Assembly: GCA_036787955.1 (NCBI GenBank)
Contig: DAIQOI010000010.1
Span: 1-64,000 of the forward strand
Reading direction: 5' to 3'
Length of the DNA: 64,000 nt
Source: UBA2336 sp036787955
GTDB lineage: Bacteria; Bacteroidota; Bacteroidia; Cytophagales; Cyclobacteriaceae
Positions 33,464 through 42,832 of the stretch are shown piece after piece. The translations under genes and the position numbers were made by a program. The notes beneath the pieces were generated by a model that saw nothing but the letters and a program-made list of their open reading frames with translations, searched no databases and was not told the origin of the DNA. Within the stretch, counting starts at the first letter, position 1. Every line of letters begins with the position of its first letter.

Positions 33464-36400
33464 ATGCGAAAATTTTACAACTGGCTGGTTTTAACGGGCG
33501 TTTTCCTGCTGCCATTCACCGGCAGGGCGCAGAAATTCATGGGCATTGCTGTTAAAGAACCCGTTATTTGTTATGCACACCATACCGATCATCCACATTA
33601 TATCCCTCCTCCGGGTGAATATGTGCGCTGGAAAAACGGTGCGCGAACCAAAACAGCCAACATTGTTGTAAACTACAATGGTTTTACTCCGCAGGCACAG
33701 GCAGCGTTTCAGTATGCAGTAGATATATGGGCTGCGCTGCTCCAAACTTCCCAAACCATAACAATTGACGCCTACTGGGTACCGCTTTCGGGAGGTGTTT
33801 TAGGCGGTGCATTGTACACCGGTGCCTATGCCAATTTTGATGGCGCGCAGAAACTCAACGTATTTTATCCGGTTGCCCTGGCTGAGAAAATGAGTGGACG
33901 CAACCTCAACGGCACCAATTCCGAAATTTTTACCCAGTTCAACAGCAACGCCAGCTGGCACCTGGACCCCAATACCGCACCTCCTCCCGGCACTTTTGAT
34001 CTGGCCACCGTTGTGCTGCACGAAATTGGTCATGGCTTGGGTTTTTCTGGTTCTTTTAAAATTATCTCGTCAACCGGGCAGGGTGAAGTAGGTGTTCAGG
34101 CCACCGGAGTTCCAATCATCTACGATGTACCTGTTGAAAACGGTTTCAGCCAGAATCTGATACGATCATTTAGCTCCCCGTCAAGCCAGCTGGCCTCGCA
34201 GCTTACCAGCGATAATTTATTCTTCCACTTGCCAAATTTGAGCAAACCAAAAATTTATGCCCCAACAAATTTCAGCAGCGGGTCCAGTATCAGCCATCTG
34301 GATGAAAATACCTACAACAACAGTGCCGATGCCCTCATGACTCCGTTTATCGCACCTGCTGAACGCATGCACAGCCCAGGTGTGGCATGGACCATGTTAA
34401 AAGATATGGGTTGGGAAAATGTCTTCATTGCCCATACACCCCTGGCCAATACCGAGAATGTTACAGGCCCCTACACGGTTACGGTTACCATTCAGGCAGA
34501 TAACAGCTATCAGGCTTCTTCTGTAAAATTGAATTACACCACCAATGGAACCACCTTCACGGAGATAGCAATGACCCCTACGGGTAATCCCCATGAATTT
34601 ACCGCAGCCATACCCTCAACCGGAGTGTCCACCACGTATGGGTATTTCATTTCGGTAAATGACAACAACAACCGGCAGTTTGTGAAGCCCGGTAAGTTTG
34701 TGCGTAAGCAAAACACCGAACTTCAGGGGTTGTTTTTGTTTGAGGCAGGTCCCGATGTCCGTCCACCGGTTATCACGCACAGCCCGCGGCCTTTTCTTAC
34801 AGAAAATGACACCGAACTGCTGGTGGATGCCCGGGTAAGCGACAATATTGGAATTGCTTCGGTAGTATTGGAATACGAAATCAACGGGGTAACCCAGCCA
34901 CCAATAAACTTTGTACTGCAAAGTCCTGGTGAGGACTCAATTTACCATGCCACCATCAATCTTGGCACAGGCCTCAGTAACGGGGATGTAGTGAGCTATC
35001 GCATTGTGGCTACCGACAATTCTTCCAACAGCAACGTGGGAACATTACCGGCCACTGGGTTTTTTACAATAAACGTTGTAGGTCTTGCTCCTACACAAGA
35101 TTCCTATTTCAATGATTTTAATTCACCATCATCCGATTTCTTTGGAAATGGTTTTTCCATTACCCAGCCATCCGGCTTTACCAATCCTGCAATTCACAGC
35201 GACCACCCTTATGCGGAAGGCAATGGTTTTCCGGGCAATGAAATCAACCTCATCTACCAACTGCGGGTTCCGGTACGCATAAAACCAGAAGACGCCACCA
35301 TTAAGTTTGATGAAATAGTGCTGGTTGAGCCTGGAGAACCGGGAACGGTGTTTGGTGATCTTCAGTTCTGGGATTATGTGGTGGTGGAAGGGAGCAAGGA
35401 TGGTGGGCAAACATGGATGCCTGTTGCACCGGGTTATGACTCCCGCGACTACGCTCCCTGGTTAACTCGATACAACAGCTCTATTGTGGGCAATAACTCT
35501 ACTGCTGTCGGAGACCCGTCATTGTTCCGTACACGTACGATTAACCTTCTTAATAAATTCAATCCGGGCGATGAGGTGGTGTTTCGTTTCCGCCTGTTCA
35601 GCGACCCGCTTGCTGCCGGGTGGGGTTGGTGCATAGATAACCTGAAAATTCAGGTTGACGATACTCCGCCTAAAGTTGCACACGACCATATTGATTACCT
35701 CAAAGATGAGGAAGATGCGCTTACCATAGCCATAGCAGCCAGTGATGCAAGCGGGATAGCATCATTAAAGGTAGAGTATAAAATCAATGACGGAGCCTTA
35801 CAGGAAGATAATTTTAATGTCGATCCGCCAGCATCGGTGTATACTTTTTCGTTGTCAGGCCTCAGTGCATTAAATGTGGGCGATCGGATCGATTACCGCA
35901 TTGTGGCAACAGATAGTGCCGGAAATACCGCAATGCTTCCGGCCAGTGGATTTTTCAGAGTACCCATCATCAATTTCTCCGCACCGGTCACTACCTATAG
36001 CAACAATTTCAATGGTTCAGTAAGTGATTTTGTCGGAAACTTTTTCAGCATCGCCCAGCCTGCCGGATTCAACAACGGTGCCATCCACTCCGAACATCCT
36101 TACCCGGATGGGTTTGGCATCCTGTCGTCCGCATCCAGCTATACTTTTACGCTACTCAAGCCCATCGTTCTCTCGTCTTCCAACCCCATTATGCGCTTTG
36201 ATGAGATTGCCATTATCGAACCTTCTCCGGCCGGTGTTGCATTCGGAAGTCCCGGATTTAAAGATTATGTGATCGTGGAAGGTTCGAAAGACGGAGGCCT
36301 TACCTGGCAACGCTTTCTGGACGGGTATAATGCAAGAACACAGCCACCCTGGCTGAATGCATTTAACAACAGCATCACCCCAACTCCTTCGTTGTACCGC

Positions 36401-36805
36401 ACACGCCTGCTTAATCTTACGGCCAATGGCAACTTCAGTGCAAATGAAACGGTGCTCATTCGCTTCCGGCTTTATGCCGATGCCAGCGTAAATGGCTGGG
36501 GATGGACAATAGATAACCTCTTTATTCAGGATCCGATTACCGCAATCGAAAGTCAGATGGCTGGAGAGGCAGAGGTTTATCCCAATCCCTTTACCAGCGA
36601 ATTACATATCCGGGCAGAACACGCCGGAAGCGTTCAGGTTGAGTTGGTTAACGTCAGCGGTCAGTGTGTGTGGTCGGGTACATCCGATCATGCTTCAGCC
36701 GAGACGCTGACAATTAAAACCGGGCATCTGCCATCAGGTATGTATATCGTAAAAATCCGCACGCAGAAAGGATTCGTTTCCCGAAAACTGATAAAAACGG
36801 ATTGA
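33464..36805 (+). CDS. Large T9SS-secreted metalloprotease-like protein with duplicated modules
   Basis: 1113 aa. Signal peptide (about 1-22, ending GRAQ), then a catalytic-type domain with HEIGHGLGF (His 186, Glu 187, His 190). The usual third metzincin ligand three residues after the Gly (HExxHxxGxxH) is replaced by Gly, so the third ligand must come from elsewhere. Residues about 440-740 and 745-1030 are an internal duplication: Ig-like DNIGIASVVLEYEING/DASGIASLKVEYKIND followed by a jelly-roll-like segment (DYVVVEGSKDGG/DYVIVEGSKDGG). The end is a type A sorting domain (EVYPNPFTSELHI to KLIKTD). It is a predicted cargo of the T9SS. Confidence 0.85.
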   Translation: MRKFYNWLVLTGVFLLPFTGRAQKFMGIAVKEPVICYAHHTDHPHYIPPPGEYVRWKNGARTKTANIVVNYNGFTPQAQAAFQYAVDIWAALLQTSQTITIDAYWVPLSGGVLGGALYTGAYANFDGAQKLNVFYPVALAEKMSGRNLNGTNSEIFTQFNSNASWHLDPNTAPPPGTFDLATVVLHEIGHGLGFSGSFKIISSTGQGEVGVQATGVPIIYDVPVENGFSQNLIRSFSSPSSQLASQLTSDNLFFHLPNLSKPKIYAPTNFSSGSSISHLDENTYNNSADALMTPFIAPAERMHSPGVAWTMLKDMGWENVFIAHTPLANTENVTGPYTVTVTIQADNSYQASSVKLNYTTNGTTFTEIAMTPTGNPHEFTAAIPSTGVSTTYGYFISVNDNNNRQFVKPGKFVRKQNTELQGLFLFEAGPDVRPPVITHSPRPFLTENDTELLVDARVSDNIGIASVVLEYEINGVTQPPINFVLQSPGEDSIYHATINLGTGLSNGDVVSYRIVATDNSSNSNVGTLPATGFFTINVVGLAPTQDSYFNDFNSPSSDFFGNGFSITQPSGFTNPAIHSDHPYAEGNGFPGNEINLIYQLRVPVRIKPEDATIKFDEIVLVEPGEPGTVFGDLQFWDYVVVEGSKDGGQTWMPVAPGYDSRDYAPWLTRYNSSIVGNNSTAVGDPSLFRTRTINLLNKFNPGDEVVFRFRLFSDPLAAGWGWCIDNLKIQVDDTPPKVAHDHIDYLKDEEDALTIAIAASDASGIASLKVEYKINDGALQEDNFNVDPPASVYTFSLSGLSALNVGDRIDYRIVATDSAGNTAMLPASGFFRVPIINFSAPVTTYSNNFNGSVSDFVGNFFSIAQPAGFNNGAIHSEHPYPDGFGILSSASSYTFTLLKPIVLSSSNPIMRFDEIAIIEPSPAGVAFGSPGFKDYVIVEGSKDGGLTWQRFLDGYNARTQPPWLNAFNNSITPTPSLYRTRLLNLTANGNFSANETVLIRFRLYADASVNGWGWTIDNLFIQDPITAIESQMAGEAEVYPNPFTSELHIRAEHAGSVQVELVNVSGQCVWSGTSDHASAETLTIKTGHLPSGMYIVKIRTQKGFVSRKLIKTD

Positions 36806-36833
36806 CATAATGGCTTATGCTTAATCTAAAGAG

Positions 36834-36862
36834 ACCGCTTCTCAACCGGAGCGGTTTTTTTG
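36834..36862 (+). terminator. Terminator after the metalloprotease
   Basis: ACCGCT and AGCGGT form a 6-bp stem around a 10-base loop, followed by a run of T (ttttttg). It lies 29 bases after the stop. Confidence 0.65.
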
Positions 36863-36875
36863 TTTCCGAAGCCTG

Positions 36876-36903
36876 TTGGTGCAAGCTTTCCTTCTTATTT
36901 TTG
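36876..36903 (+). promoter_or_regulatory. Candidate promoter of carB
   Basis: TTG at 36876-36878, a 17-base spacer, TAttTTTG at 36896-36903. The spacer is slightly shorter than the usual 19-21. The carB ATG is 31 bases beyond the -7 box. Confidence 0.45.
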
Positions 36904-36934
36904 CCCAATTTTACCCAACCACTACACCACAAAC

Positions 36935-39748
36935 ATGCCCAGAGACAGAAGTATTCGCTCCGTACTGATTATCGGCAGCGGGCCTATTATCATCGGTCAG
37001 GCCTGTGAATTCGATTACTCCGGCTCTCAGGCCGCACGATCACTGCGCGAAGAGGGGATTGAAGTGGTGCTGATCAACTCCAATCCGGCTACCATTATGA
37101 CCGATAAGGTTACGGCCGACCACGTTTATCTGAAACCACTCACCAAGAAATCAATCAGGGAAATCCTTGAAAAACACCACATCGATGCGGTGCTGCCCAC
37201 CATGGGCGGACAAACCGCACTGAACCTGTGCATTGAATGCGAGAAGGCCGGCCTGTGGCAGCATTATGGCGTACGTATTATAGGGGTGGATATAAGTGCC
37301 ATCGAAACCACCGAAGACCGGGAGAAATTCCGGCTGAAAATGCTGGAGCTGGGTGTGCATGTTTGCAAAGGTGCCATTGCCACTTCGTTTCTTCAGGGCA
37401 AGGAAATTGCGCAGCAAATCGGCTTTCCTCTTGTCATTCGCCCCTCGTTTACGCTGGGGGGCACCGGCGGGGGCTTTGTCAATAATCCGGAAGATTTTGA
37501 TGAAGCGCTGAACCGAGGCCTGCATGCATCCCCCATCCACGAAGTGCTGGTAGAGCAAAGCATCATGGGCTGGAAAGAATACGAACTGGAGCTGCTGCGC
37601 GATAATGCAGGCAATGTCATCATCATTTGTTCCATCGAAAATTTCGACCCGATGGGCATTCACACGGGCGACTCGATAACGGTTGCTCCGGCCATGACAC
37701 TACCGGATACGGTATACCAGCGCATGCGCGATTTGGCTATCCGGATGATAAATGGCATCGGCAAATTTGCCGGAGGTTGTAACGTGCAGTTTGCGGTAAA
37801 TCCCCAAACCGATGAAATCGTAGGAGTGGAAATAAACCCCCGTGTATCGCGCTCATCGGCTTTGGCTTCAAAGGCTACCGGCTATCCCATAGCCAAGGTT
37901 GCCGCCAAGCTGGCCATTGGCTATAATCTGGACGAACTGAAAAACGCCATTACCGGCACCACCACGGCCTATTTTGAGCCGGCACTGGATTATGTGATTG
38001 TAAAAATTCCAAGGTGGAACTTTGACAAGTTTCATGGTGCAAACCGTACGTTAGGATTGCAGATGAAATCGGTGGGCGAGGCCATGGGCATAGGCCGCAA
38101 CTTTCAGGAAGCACTGCAAAAAGCCGCCCAGTCGCTCGAGATCAGACGCAACGGCCTGGGAGCCGATGGCAAGGAACTGCGCAACCAGGAGGAATTGTTG
38201 CACAGCCTTGCCAATCCGTCGTGGAACCGCATATTTCATATTCACGATGCCATTAAAGTAGGTATACCGCTTAAAACCATTCACAACATCACTAAAATTG
38301 ATAAATGGTTCCTGAAACAGATTGAAGAGCTGGTAGACATTGAGCAGGAACTGGAACAATATGACCTTAACACCGTGCCGGTCGGTTTGTTGCGCAAGGC
38401 TAAGGAGAAAGGTTTTGCCGACCGGCAGATTGCTCATCTTTTGCATTGCCTGGAAAGTGAAGTGTATAAAAAACGCACCGGGCTGGGAATTAATCGGGTA
38501 TATAAGCTGGTCGATACCTGTGCAGCAGAGTTTGAGGCCCGCACACCCTACTATTACTCTACTTTTGATACCGAAAATGAATCGATCTCCTCTGATCGCA
38601 GAAAGGTAGTGGTGCTGGGCTCAGGTCCCAACCGCATCGGCCAGGGAATTGAATTCGATTACTCGTGTGTGCATGGCGTGCTGGCAGCCCGTGAATGCGG
38701 CTACGAAACCATCATGATCAACTGCAATCCGGAAACCGTTTCGACCGACTTTGACATATCGGATAAGTTGTACTTCGAACCGGTATTCTGGGAACACATC
38801 TACGACATTATTCAACACGAAAAGCCGGAGGGTGTAATTGTACAACTGGGCGGTCAGACTGCCCTGAAGCTGGCCGAGAAACTGCATAAATACGGCATAC
38901 CCATCATCGGCACTTCATTCGATTCGCTCGACCTGGCCGAAGATCGCGGAAGGTTTTCTACGCTGCTCCGGGATCTGGGCATCCCTTATCCCGAATTTGG
39001 TGTGGCACGCAACCCCGATGAAGCGCTGGAGGTCTCCAAACAAATCGGCTTTCCACTTTTGGTGCGGCCATCCTATGTGCTGGGAGGGCAAAGCATGAAA
39101 ATTGTGATCAACGAAAAAGAACTTGAAGCACACATCATCGATATCTGGAAACATCTGCCCGACAACAAAGTTCTGCTGGATCACTTCCTGGATGGTGCCA
39201 TCGAAGCCGAAGCCGATGCCATCTGCGATGGACACGATGTATACATCATGGGCATTATGCAACACATCGAACCGGCCGGTATCCATTCGGGCGACTCGTA
39301 TGCCGTGCTGCCACCTTACAACCTGGGCGACTTTGTGATTAAACAAATGGAATTGTACACTGAAAAAATCGCACAGGCCCTTCAGGTTAAAGGACTCATT
39401 AACATCCAGTTTGCCATTAAAAACGACAAGGTTTATGTGATTGAAGCCAACCCGCGGGCTTCGCGCACGGTGCCCTTCATCTGCAAAGCCTATGACGAGC
39501 CTTATGTAAACTACGCAACCAAAATCATGCTGGGCGTAAACAAGCTGAAAGACTTTACCTTCAAACCCACCCGCCGGGGCTATGCAATAAAAGAGCCGGT
39601 GTTTTCATTCAATAAGTTCCCCGAGGTAAACAAAGAGCTGGGCCCCGAAATGAAATCCACAGGCGAGGCTATCTACTTCATTGATGATTTGATGGATGAT
39701 TATTTCCTGAAAATATACAACGAGCGAAATTTGTATCTGAGCCGGTAA
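36935..39748 (+). CDS. carB: Carbamoyl-phosphate synthase large subunit, lacking the MGS domain
   Basis: 937 aa from the ATG at 36935 (MPRDRSIRSVLIIGSG); the longer frame overlaps the promoter and terminator region. Two homologous halves are present, each with a pre-ATP-grasp start (GSGPIIIGQACEFDYSG, GSGPNRIGQGIEFDYSC) and an ATP-grasp domain (for example PSFTLGGTGGGF, PSYVLGGQSMKIV). E. coli CarB is 1073 aa; this protein stops shortly after the second synthetase half (DDYFLKIYNERNLYLSR), so the C-terminal MGS-like allosteric domain is missing. carA is not in the window. It stands alone on the plus strand. Confidence 0.95.
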   Translation: MPRDRSIRSVLIIGSGPIIIGQACEFDYSGSQAARSLREEGIEVVLINSNPATIMTDKVTADHVYLKPLTKKSIREILEKHHIDAVLPTMGGQTALNLCIECEKAGLWQHYGVRIIGVDISAIETTEDREKFRLKMLELGVHVCKGAIATSFLQGKEIAQQIGFPLVIRPSFTLGGTGGGFVNNPEDFDEALNRGLHASPIHEVLVEQSIMGWKEYELELLRDNAGNVIIICSIENFDPMGIHTGDSITVAPAMTLPDTVYQRMRDLAIRMINGIGKFAGGCNVQFAVNPQTDEIVGVEINPRVSRSSALASKATGYPIAKVAAKLAIGYNLDELKNAITGTTTAYFEPALDYVIVKIPRWNFDKFHGANRTLGLQMKSVGEAMGIGRNFQEALQKAAQSLEIRRNGLGADGKELRNQEELLHSLANPSWNRIFHIHDAIKVGIPLKTIHNITKIDKWFLKQIEELVDIEQELEQYDLNTVPVGLLRKAKEKGFADRQIAHLLHCLESEVYKKRTGLGINRVYKLVDTCAAEFEARTPYYYSTFDTENESISSDRRKVVVLGSGPNRIGQGIEFDYSCVHGVLAARECGYETIMINCNPETVSTDFDISDKLYFEPVFWEHIYDIIQHEKPEGVIVQLGGQTALKLAEKLHKYGIPIIGTSFDSLDLAEDRGRFSTLLRDLGIPYPEFGVARNPDEALEVSKQIGFPLLVRPSYVLGGQSMKIVINEKELEAHIIDIWKHLPDNKVLLDHFLDGAIEAEADAICDGHDVYIMGIMQHIEPAGIHSGDSYAVLPPYNLGDFVIKQMELYTEKIAQALQVKGLINIQFAIKNDKVYVIEANPRASRTVPFICKAYDEPYVNYATKIMLGVNKLKDFTFKPTRRGYAIKEPVFSFNKFPEVNKELGPEMKSTGEAIYFIDDLMDDYFLKIYNERNLYLSR

Positions 39749-39809
39749 TGATGGGCAGGCGGAATTATTGTTTTAATATTTGTGTTTCAAAAGCTAAGTA
39801 CTTGCTGCT

Positions 39810-40004
39810 ATGCTTCGGTTCATTCTGATACTTACACTTGTGTTGTATGTGCTCTACAAACTCGGCATTTTCCGGTTGTTTTTCTATCACGCCAATGAGG
39901 GATATCGGGAAAAAGATAGGGGCATAAAAACACCTTCCCGTCAAAAGGACAGCAATCCGTCATTCAAAGGCGGAGAATACATTGATTACGAAGAAGTGAA
40001 TTAA
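39810..40004 (+). CDS. DUF4834-family small membrane protein
   Basis: 64 aa. One N-terminal membrane helix (about 3-24: RFILILTLVLYVLYKLGIF) followed by a short, charged tail ending GGEYIDYEEVN. This pattern (helix, then a basic linker and a G-x-Y-I-D-(Y/F)-E-E end) is typical of DUF4834 proteins of Bacteroidota. It lies 61 bases after carB and 54 before the caspase-like gene. Function unknown. Confidence 0.75.
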   Translation: MLRFILILTLVLYVLYKLGIFRLFFYHANEGYREKDRGIKTPSRQKDSNPSFKGGEYIDYEEVN

Positions 40005-40058
40005 CTTGGTTTAAGTCGGCTTTCCCTTTAATTTTACTAGCTGGTATCCCATGCTATT

Positions 40059-41777
40059 ATGGCCCGACTAATTTACTTATCGGTGGCGATCCTCATTGGA
40101 TTTCTGCCGGCCAAAAGCCAGACTTATCAAAAGCGGCTTGCCCTTATCATTGGCAATTCTTCCTATCAGCATGGTGGCGCTTTAAAAAACCCGGTTAATG
40201 ATGCCCGTGCTATTTCCAGCGCATTGCAAAATGCCGGTTTTGAAGTGTTGCGTCACGAGAACCTTACCCAAAACCAAATGAAAAAAGCGATAAACGACTT
40301 CGGCATGAAATTGCGCGACTACGAAGTCGGGCTGTTTTATTATGCCGGGCACGGCATTCAGCACAAAGGCATAAACTACATGATACCGGTGGAAGCTGAT
40401 TTACAGACTGCCGAACAGATTGAGTTTGATTGTGTTTCAGCAGACCGCATTCTGGCTTTCATGGATGCTGCCTCCACAAAAGTAAACATTCTCATCATGG
40501 ACGCCTGCAGAAATAATCCGTTCGAACGAAGCTGGAACCGAAGTGCAGAAGGAAGCGGATTAGCCATGATGAACGCCCCTAGCGGCACACTAATTGCATA
40601 CGCAACTGCACCCGGCAAAGTAGCTTCGGATGGTGAAAGTGCTAACGGACTCTATACCAGCGTGCTCTTAAAGTATATTAAAGACCCCACACTTACCATT
40701 GAACAGGTTTTCAAAAAAGTACGAAGCGAGGTGACCGAAAAATCGCATGGCGCCCAGGTGCCCTGGGAAACAACCTCACTGACCGGAGGGGATTTCTATT
40801 TTACCACAAAAACATCTTCAGCCGAAAGTCAAGCTAAACCCGATCTGATTAGGACCGATAAAACAAGCCGTGAAACATCCGAGGAAAATCCGGAAAAAGC
40901 CCTGCAGTTTTATACATCCGGAATGGAGAAATACGATCAGCAAAAATTTACCGATGCTATCGCTGATTTTACCAAGTCTATAAATTTTAATCCCATCGAT
41001 TTCCAGGCATACCTGTGGCGGGGTCATGCCAAATATAACCTGGGCTACAGGGATGGTAAAAAAGACAACAAGATGCTGGAAGAGTCCATAGTTGATTACT
41101 CCAGTGTCATTCAACTTGATCCGGCCAACTCTGATGCCTACTTCTATCGGGCAAACGCCAAAAAACTGCTCGACCGCTACACTGAGGCCATTCCTGATTT
41201 TACCCTGGCCATCAAATACGATCCCAAAAAATGGGGTAACTACTACTACCGGGGACTAACCTATTACCTGCTCAAAAAATACTGGGCTGCCATTGAAGAT
41301 TTCACCAAGGCGGCCGAACTGGATAATACCATTCCTGAAAACTACTACTGGCGCGGGGCCAACTATTACGGGGCACAGGAGTATGAGAAGTCAATTGAAG
41401 ATTTTAACCGGGCTATTGCATTAAATCCGGATTATCTGGACGCTTACTTTTTCAAAGGAGATGCTTATTACGAGTTAAAAGACTATGAAAACGCGCGTAA
41501 AGCCTATGAGTTCTACGTTGCCCGAAAACCCGAACCGGATGTGCTGATCTTTGTTGCTCATTGCCTGTATAATACCCAGCAATACGATAAGGCATTGGCA
41601 AAGTATAACGAGGTTTTAAAAATTAATGCCTCCTATGCCGATGCCTACTACTGGCGCAGTCATTTGTACTTCTTCGGATTGAAAGATAAAGTCAATGCCA
41701 TTAAAGAAATCAACAAAGCACTGGCCATTAATCCGGATAATGCAACGTACCGGGAACTCCAGAAAAAATTAAATTAA
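40059..41777 (+). CDS. Exported caspase-family (C14) protein with TPR repeats
   Basis: 572 aa. A signal-like N-terminus (about 1-20) is followed by a caspase-like domain (about 24-250): ALIIGNSSY, the catalytic His in YYAGHG (His 98) and the catalytic Cys in LIMDACRNNPF (Cys 150), an intact metacaspase/paracaspase-type dyad. Residues about 285-572 are at least seven TPR units (for example FTDAIADFTKSINFNPIDF, WAAIEDFTKAAELD, YEKSIEDFNRAIALNPDY). The TPR part probably binds partner proteins. With a signal peptide it should act in the periplasm. The gene stands between DUF4834 and dapF. Confidence 0.88.
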   Translation: MARLIYLSVAILIGFLPAKSQTYQKRLALIIGNSSYQHGGALKNPVNDARAISSALQNAGFEVLRHENLTQNQMKKAINDFGMKLRDYEVGLFYYAGHGIQHKGINYMIPVEADLQTAEQIEFDCVSADRILAFMDAASTKVNILIMDACRNNPFERSWNRSAEGSGLAMMNAPSGTLIAYATAPGKVASDGESANGLYTSVLLKYIKDPTLTIEQVFKKVRSEVTEKSHGAQVPWETTSLTGGDFYFTTKTSSAESQAKPDLIRTDKTSRETSEENPEKALQFYTSGMEKYDQQKFTDAIADFTKSINFNPIDFQAYLWRGHAKYNLGYRDGKKDNKMLEESIVDYSSVIQLDPANSDAYFYRANAKKLLDRYTEAIPDFTLAIKYDPKKWGNYYYRGLTYYLLKKYWAAIEDFTKAAELDNTIPENYYWRGANYYGAQEYEKSIEDFNRAIALNPDYLDAYFFKGDAYYELKDYENARKAYEFYVARKPEPDVLIFVAHCLYNTQQYDKALAKYNEVLKINASYADAYYWRSHLYFFGLKDKVNAIKEINKALAINPDNATYRELQKKLN

Positions 41778-41796
41778 TCTGGATTGAACAGCTGTT

Positions 41797-42582
41797 ATGA
41801 AAATTGACTTTGCCAAATACCAGGCTACGGGTAATGATTTTATTCTGATCGATAACCGGAACAGAGACATTCAGCTCAACGGCAGGCAAATTGAACAACT
41901 TTGCCACCGCCGGCTTGGTATTGGTGCGGATGGCCTGATTTTGATTGAACCCCACACCGAGGCCGACTTTTATCTGAACTATTACAATTCCGATGGAACG
42001 CAGAGTTTATGTGGCAATGGCAGCCGTGCGGCCGTGCACTTTGCGCATCAGCTCGGTATTTGCAAAAACACCTTGACCTTTTCTGCATACGATGGCCTTC
42101 ACCAGGCAACTATTCTTCCTGACGGGCAAATCCGCATTCAGCTGCATGCGGTTGGTGAGTATGAAAAACATGAGGATGGTATTTTTATACACACCGGATC
42201 ACCGCATTTTGTACGCTGGGTAACAGGCGTTGAACAATACCCGGTTATGGACGAAGGTCGTGCCTTGCGATTCAGCGAGCGCTTCAGGCCGCAGGGAGGC
42301 ACCAATGTAAATTTTGCAGAATTGCTGCCCGGAAACGCCCTGCGCGTGCGCACCTATGAACGAGGTGTGGAAGACGAAACCCTGTCGTGCGGTACCGGAG
42401 TCACTGCCTGCGCTTTGGCTGCTGCGCTGCAACATGGCTATGCTTCGCCTGTCATTGTCTCAACAAGGGGCGGAACCCTGAAAGTAGAATTTGTTCGGGG
42501 CCCTTCTGGCAGTACATTTAAACAAATAACGCTGACCGGGCCGGCTGTGCAGGTTTTTACCGGGCAAACAGAAATGATCTAA
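41797..42582 (+). CDS. dapF: Diaminopimelate epimerase
   Basis: 261 aa. Two catalytic cysteines are visible: Cys 72 in SLCGNGSRA and Cys 198 in ETLSCGTGVTA. The N-terminal FAKYQATGNDFILID is also standard. It interconverts LL- and meso-diaminopimelate for lysine and peptidoglycan. It starts 19 bases after the caspase-TPR gene, so it might share that transcript. Confidence 0.96.
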   Translation: MKIDFAKYQATGNDFILIDNRNRDIQLNGRQIEQLCHRRLGIGADGLILIEPHTEADFYLNYYNSDGTQSLCGNGSRAAVHFAHQLGICKNTLTFSAYDGLHQATILPDGQIRIQLHAVGEYEKHEDGIFIHTGSPHFVRWVTGVEQYPVMDEGRALRFSERFRPQGGTNVNFAELLPGNALRVRTYERGVEDETLSCGTGVTACALAAALQHGYASPVIVSTRGGTLKVEFVRGPSGSTFKQITLTGPAVQVFTGQTEMI

Positions 42583-42832
42583 ACCCACCCCACCCCCGAC
42601 AATTTGTTTTTTTATCGGACAATTTAAGTTTAGCAGATCTTCACTCGCCCACTTACCCGCAAGAACTTCGGCAAAGCGTTTCAGCGCAAAAAACCGAAAG
42701 ATATGGTATGCCCATTCACAACCAAGCCGGGGTTTCTGTTCAAATCCGGTAGGCAAATAACCAAAACACCGTAACTTTGACCCGCCCGTATCTAAAGGGT
42801 CTGTTTTTGCGTTAATTAGTGCTGTTTTGCTT
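42583..42832. other. 250-bp intergenic region before secA
   Basis: No supportable gene. It holds a direct repeat (gacaattt, at about 42598 and 42621) and a -7-like TAacTTTG at 42772-42779, without a convincing TTG 19-21 bases upstream. Probably the secA promoter and leader. Confidence 0.4.

Noticed and set aside
42460..42756. 98-codon open frame on the minus strand between dapF and secA
   Set aside because: It overlaps the end of dapF, has no family resemblance or ribosome-binding context, and contains the direct repeat of the intergenic region.
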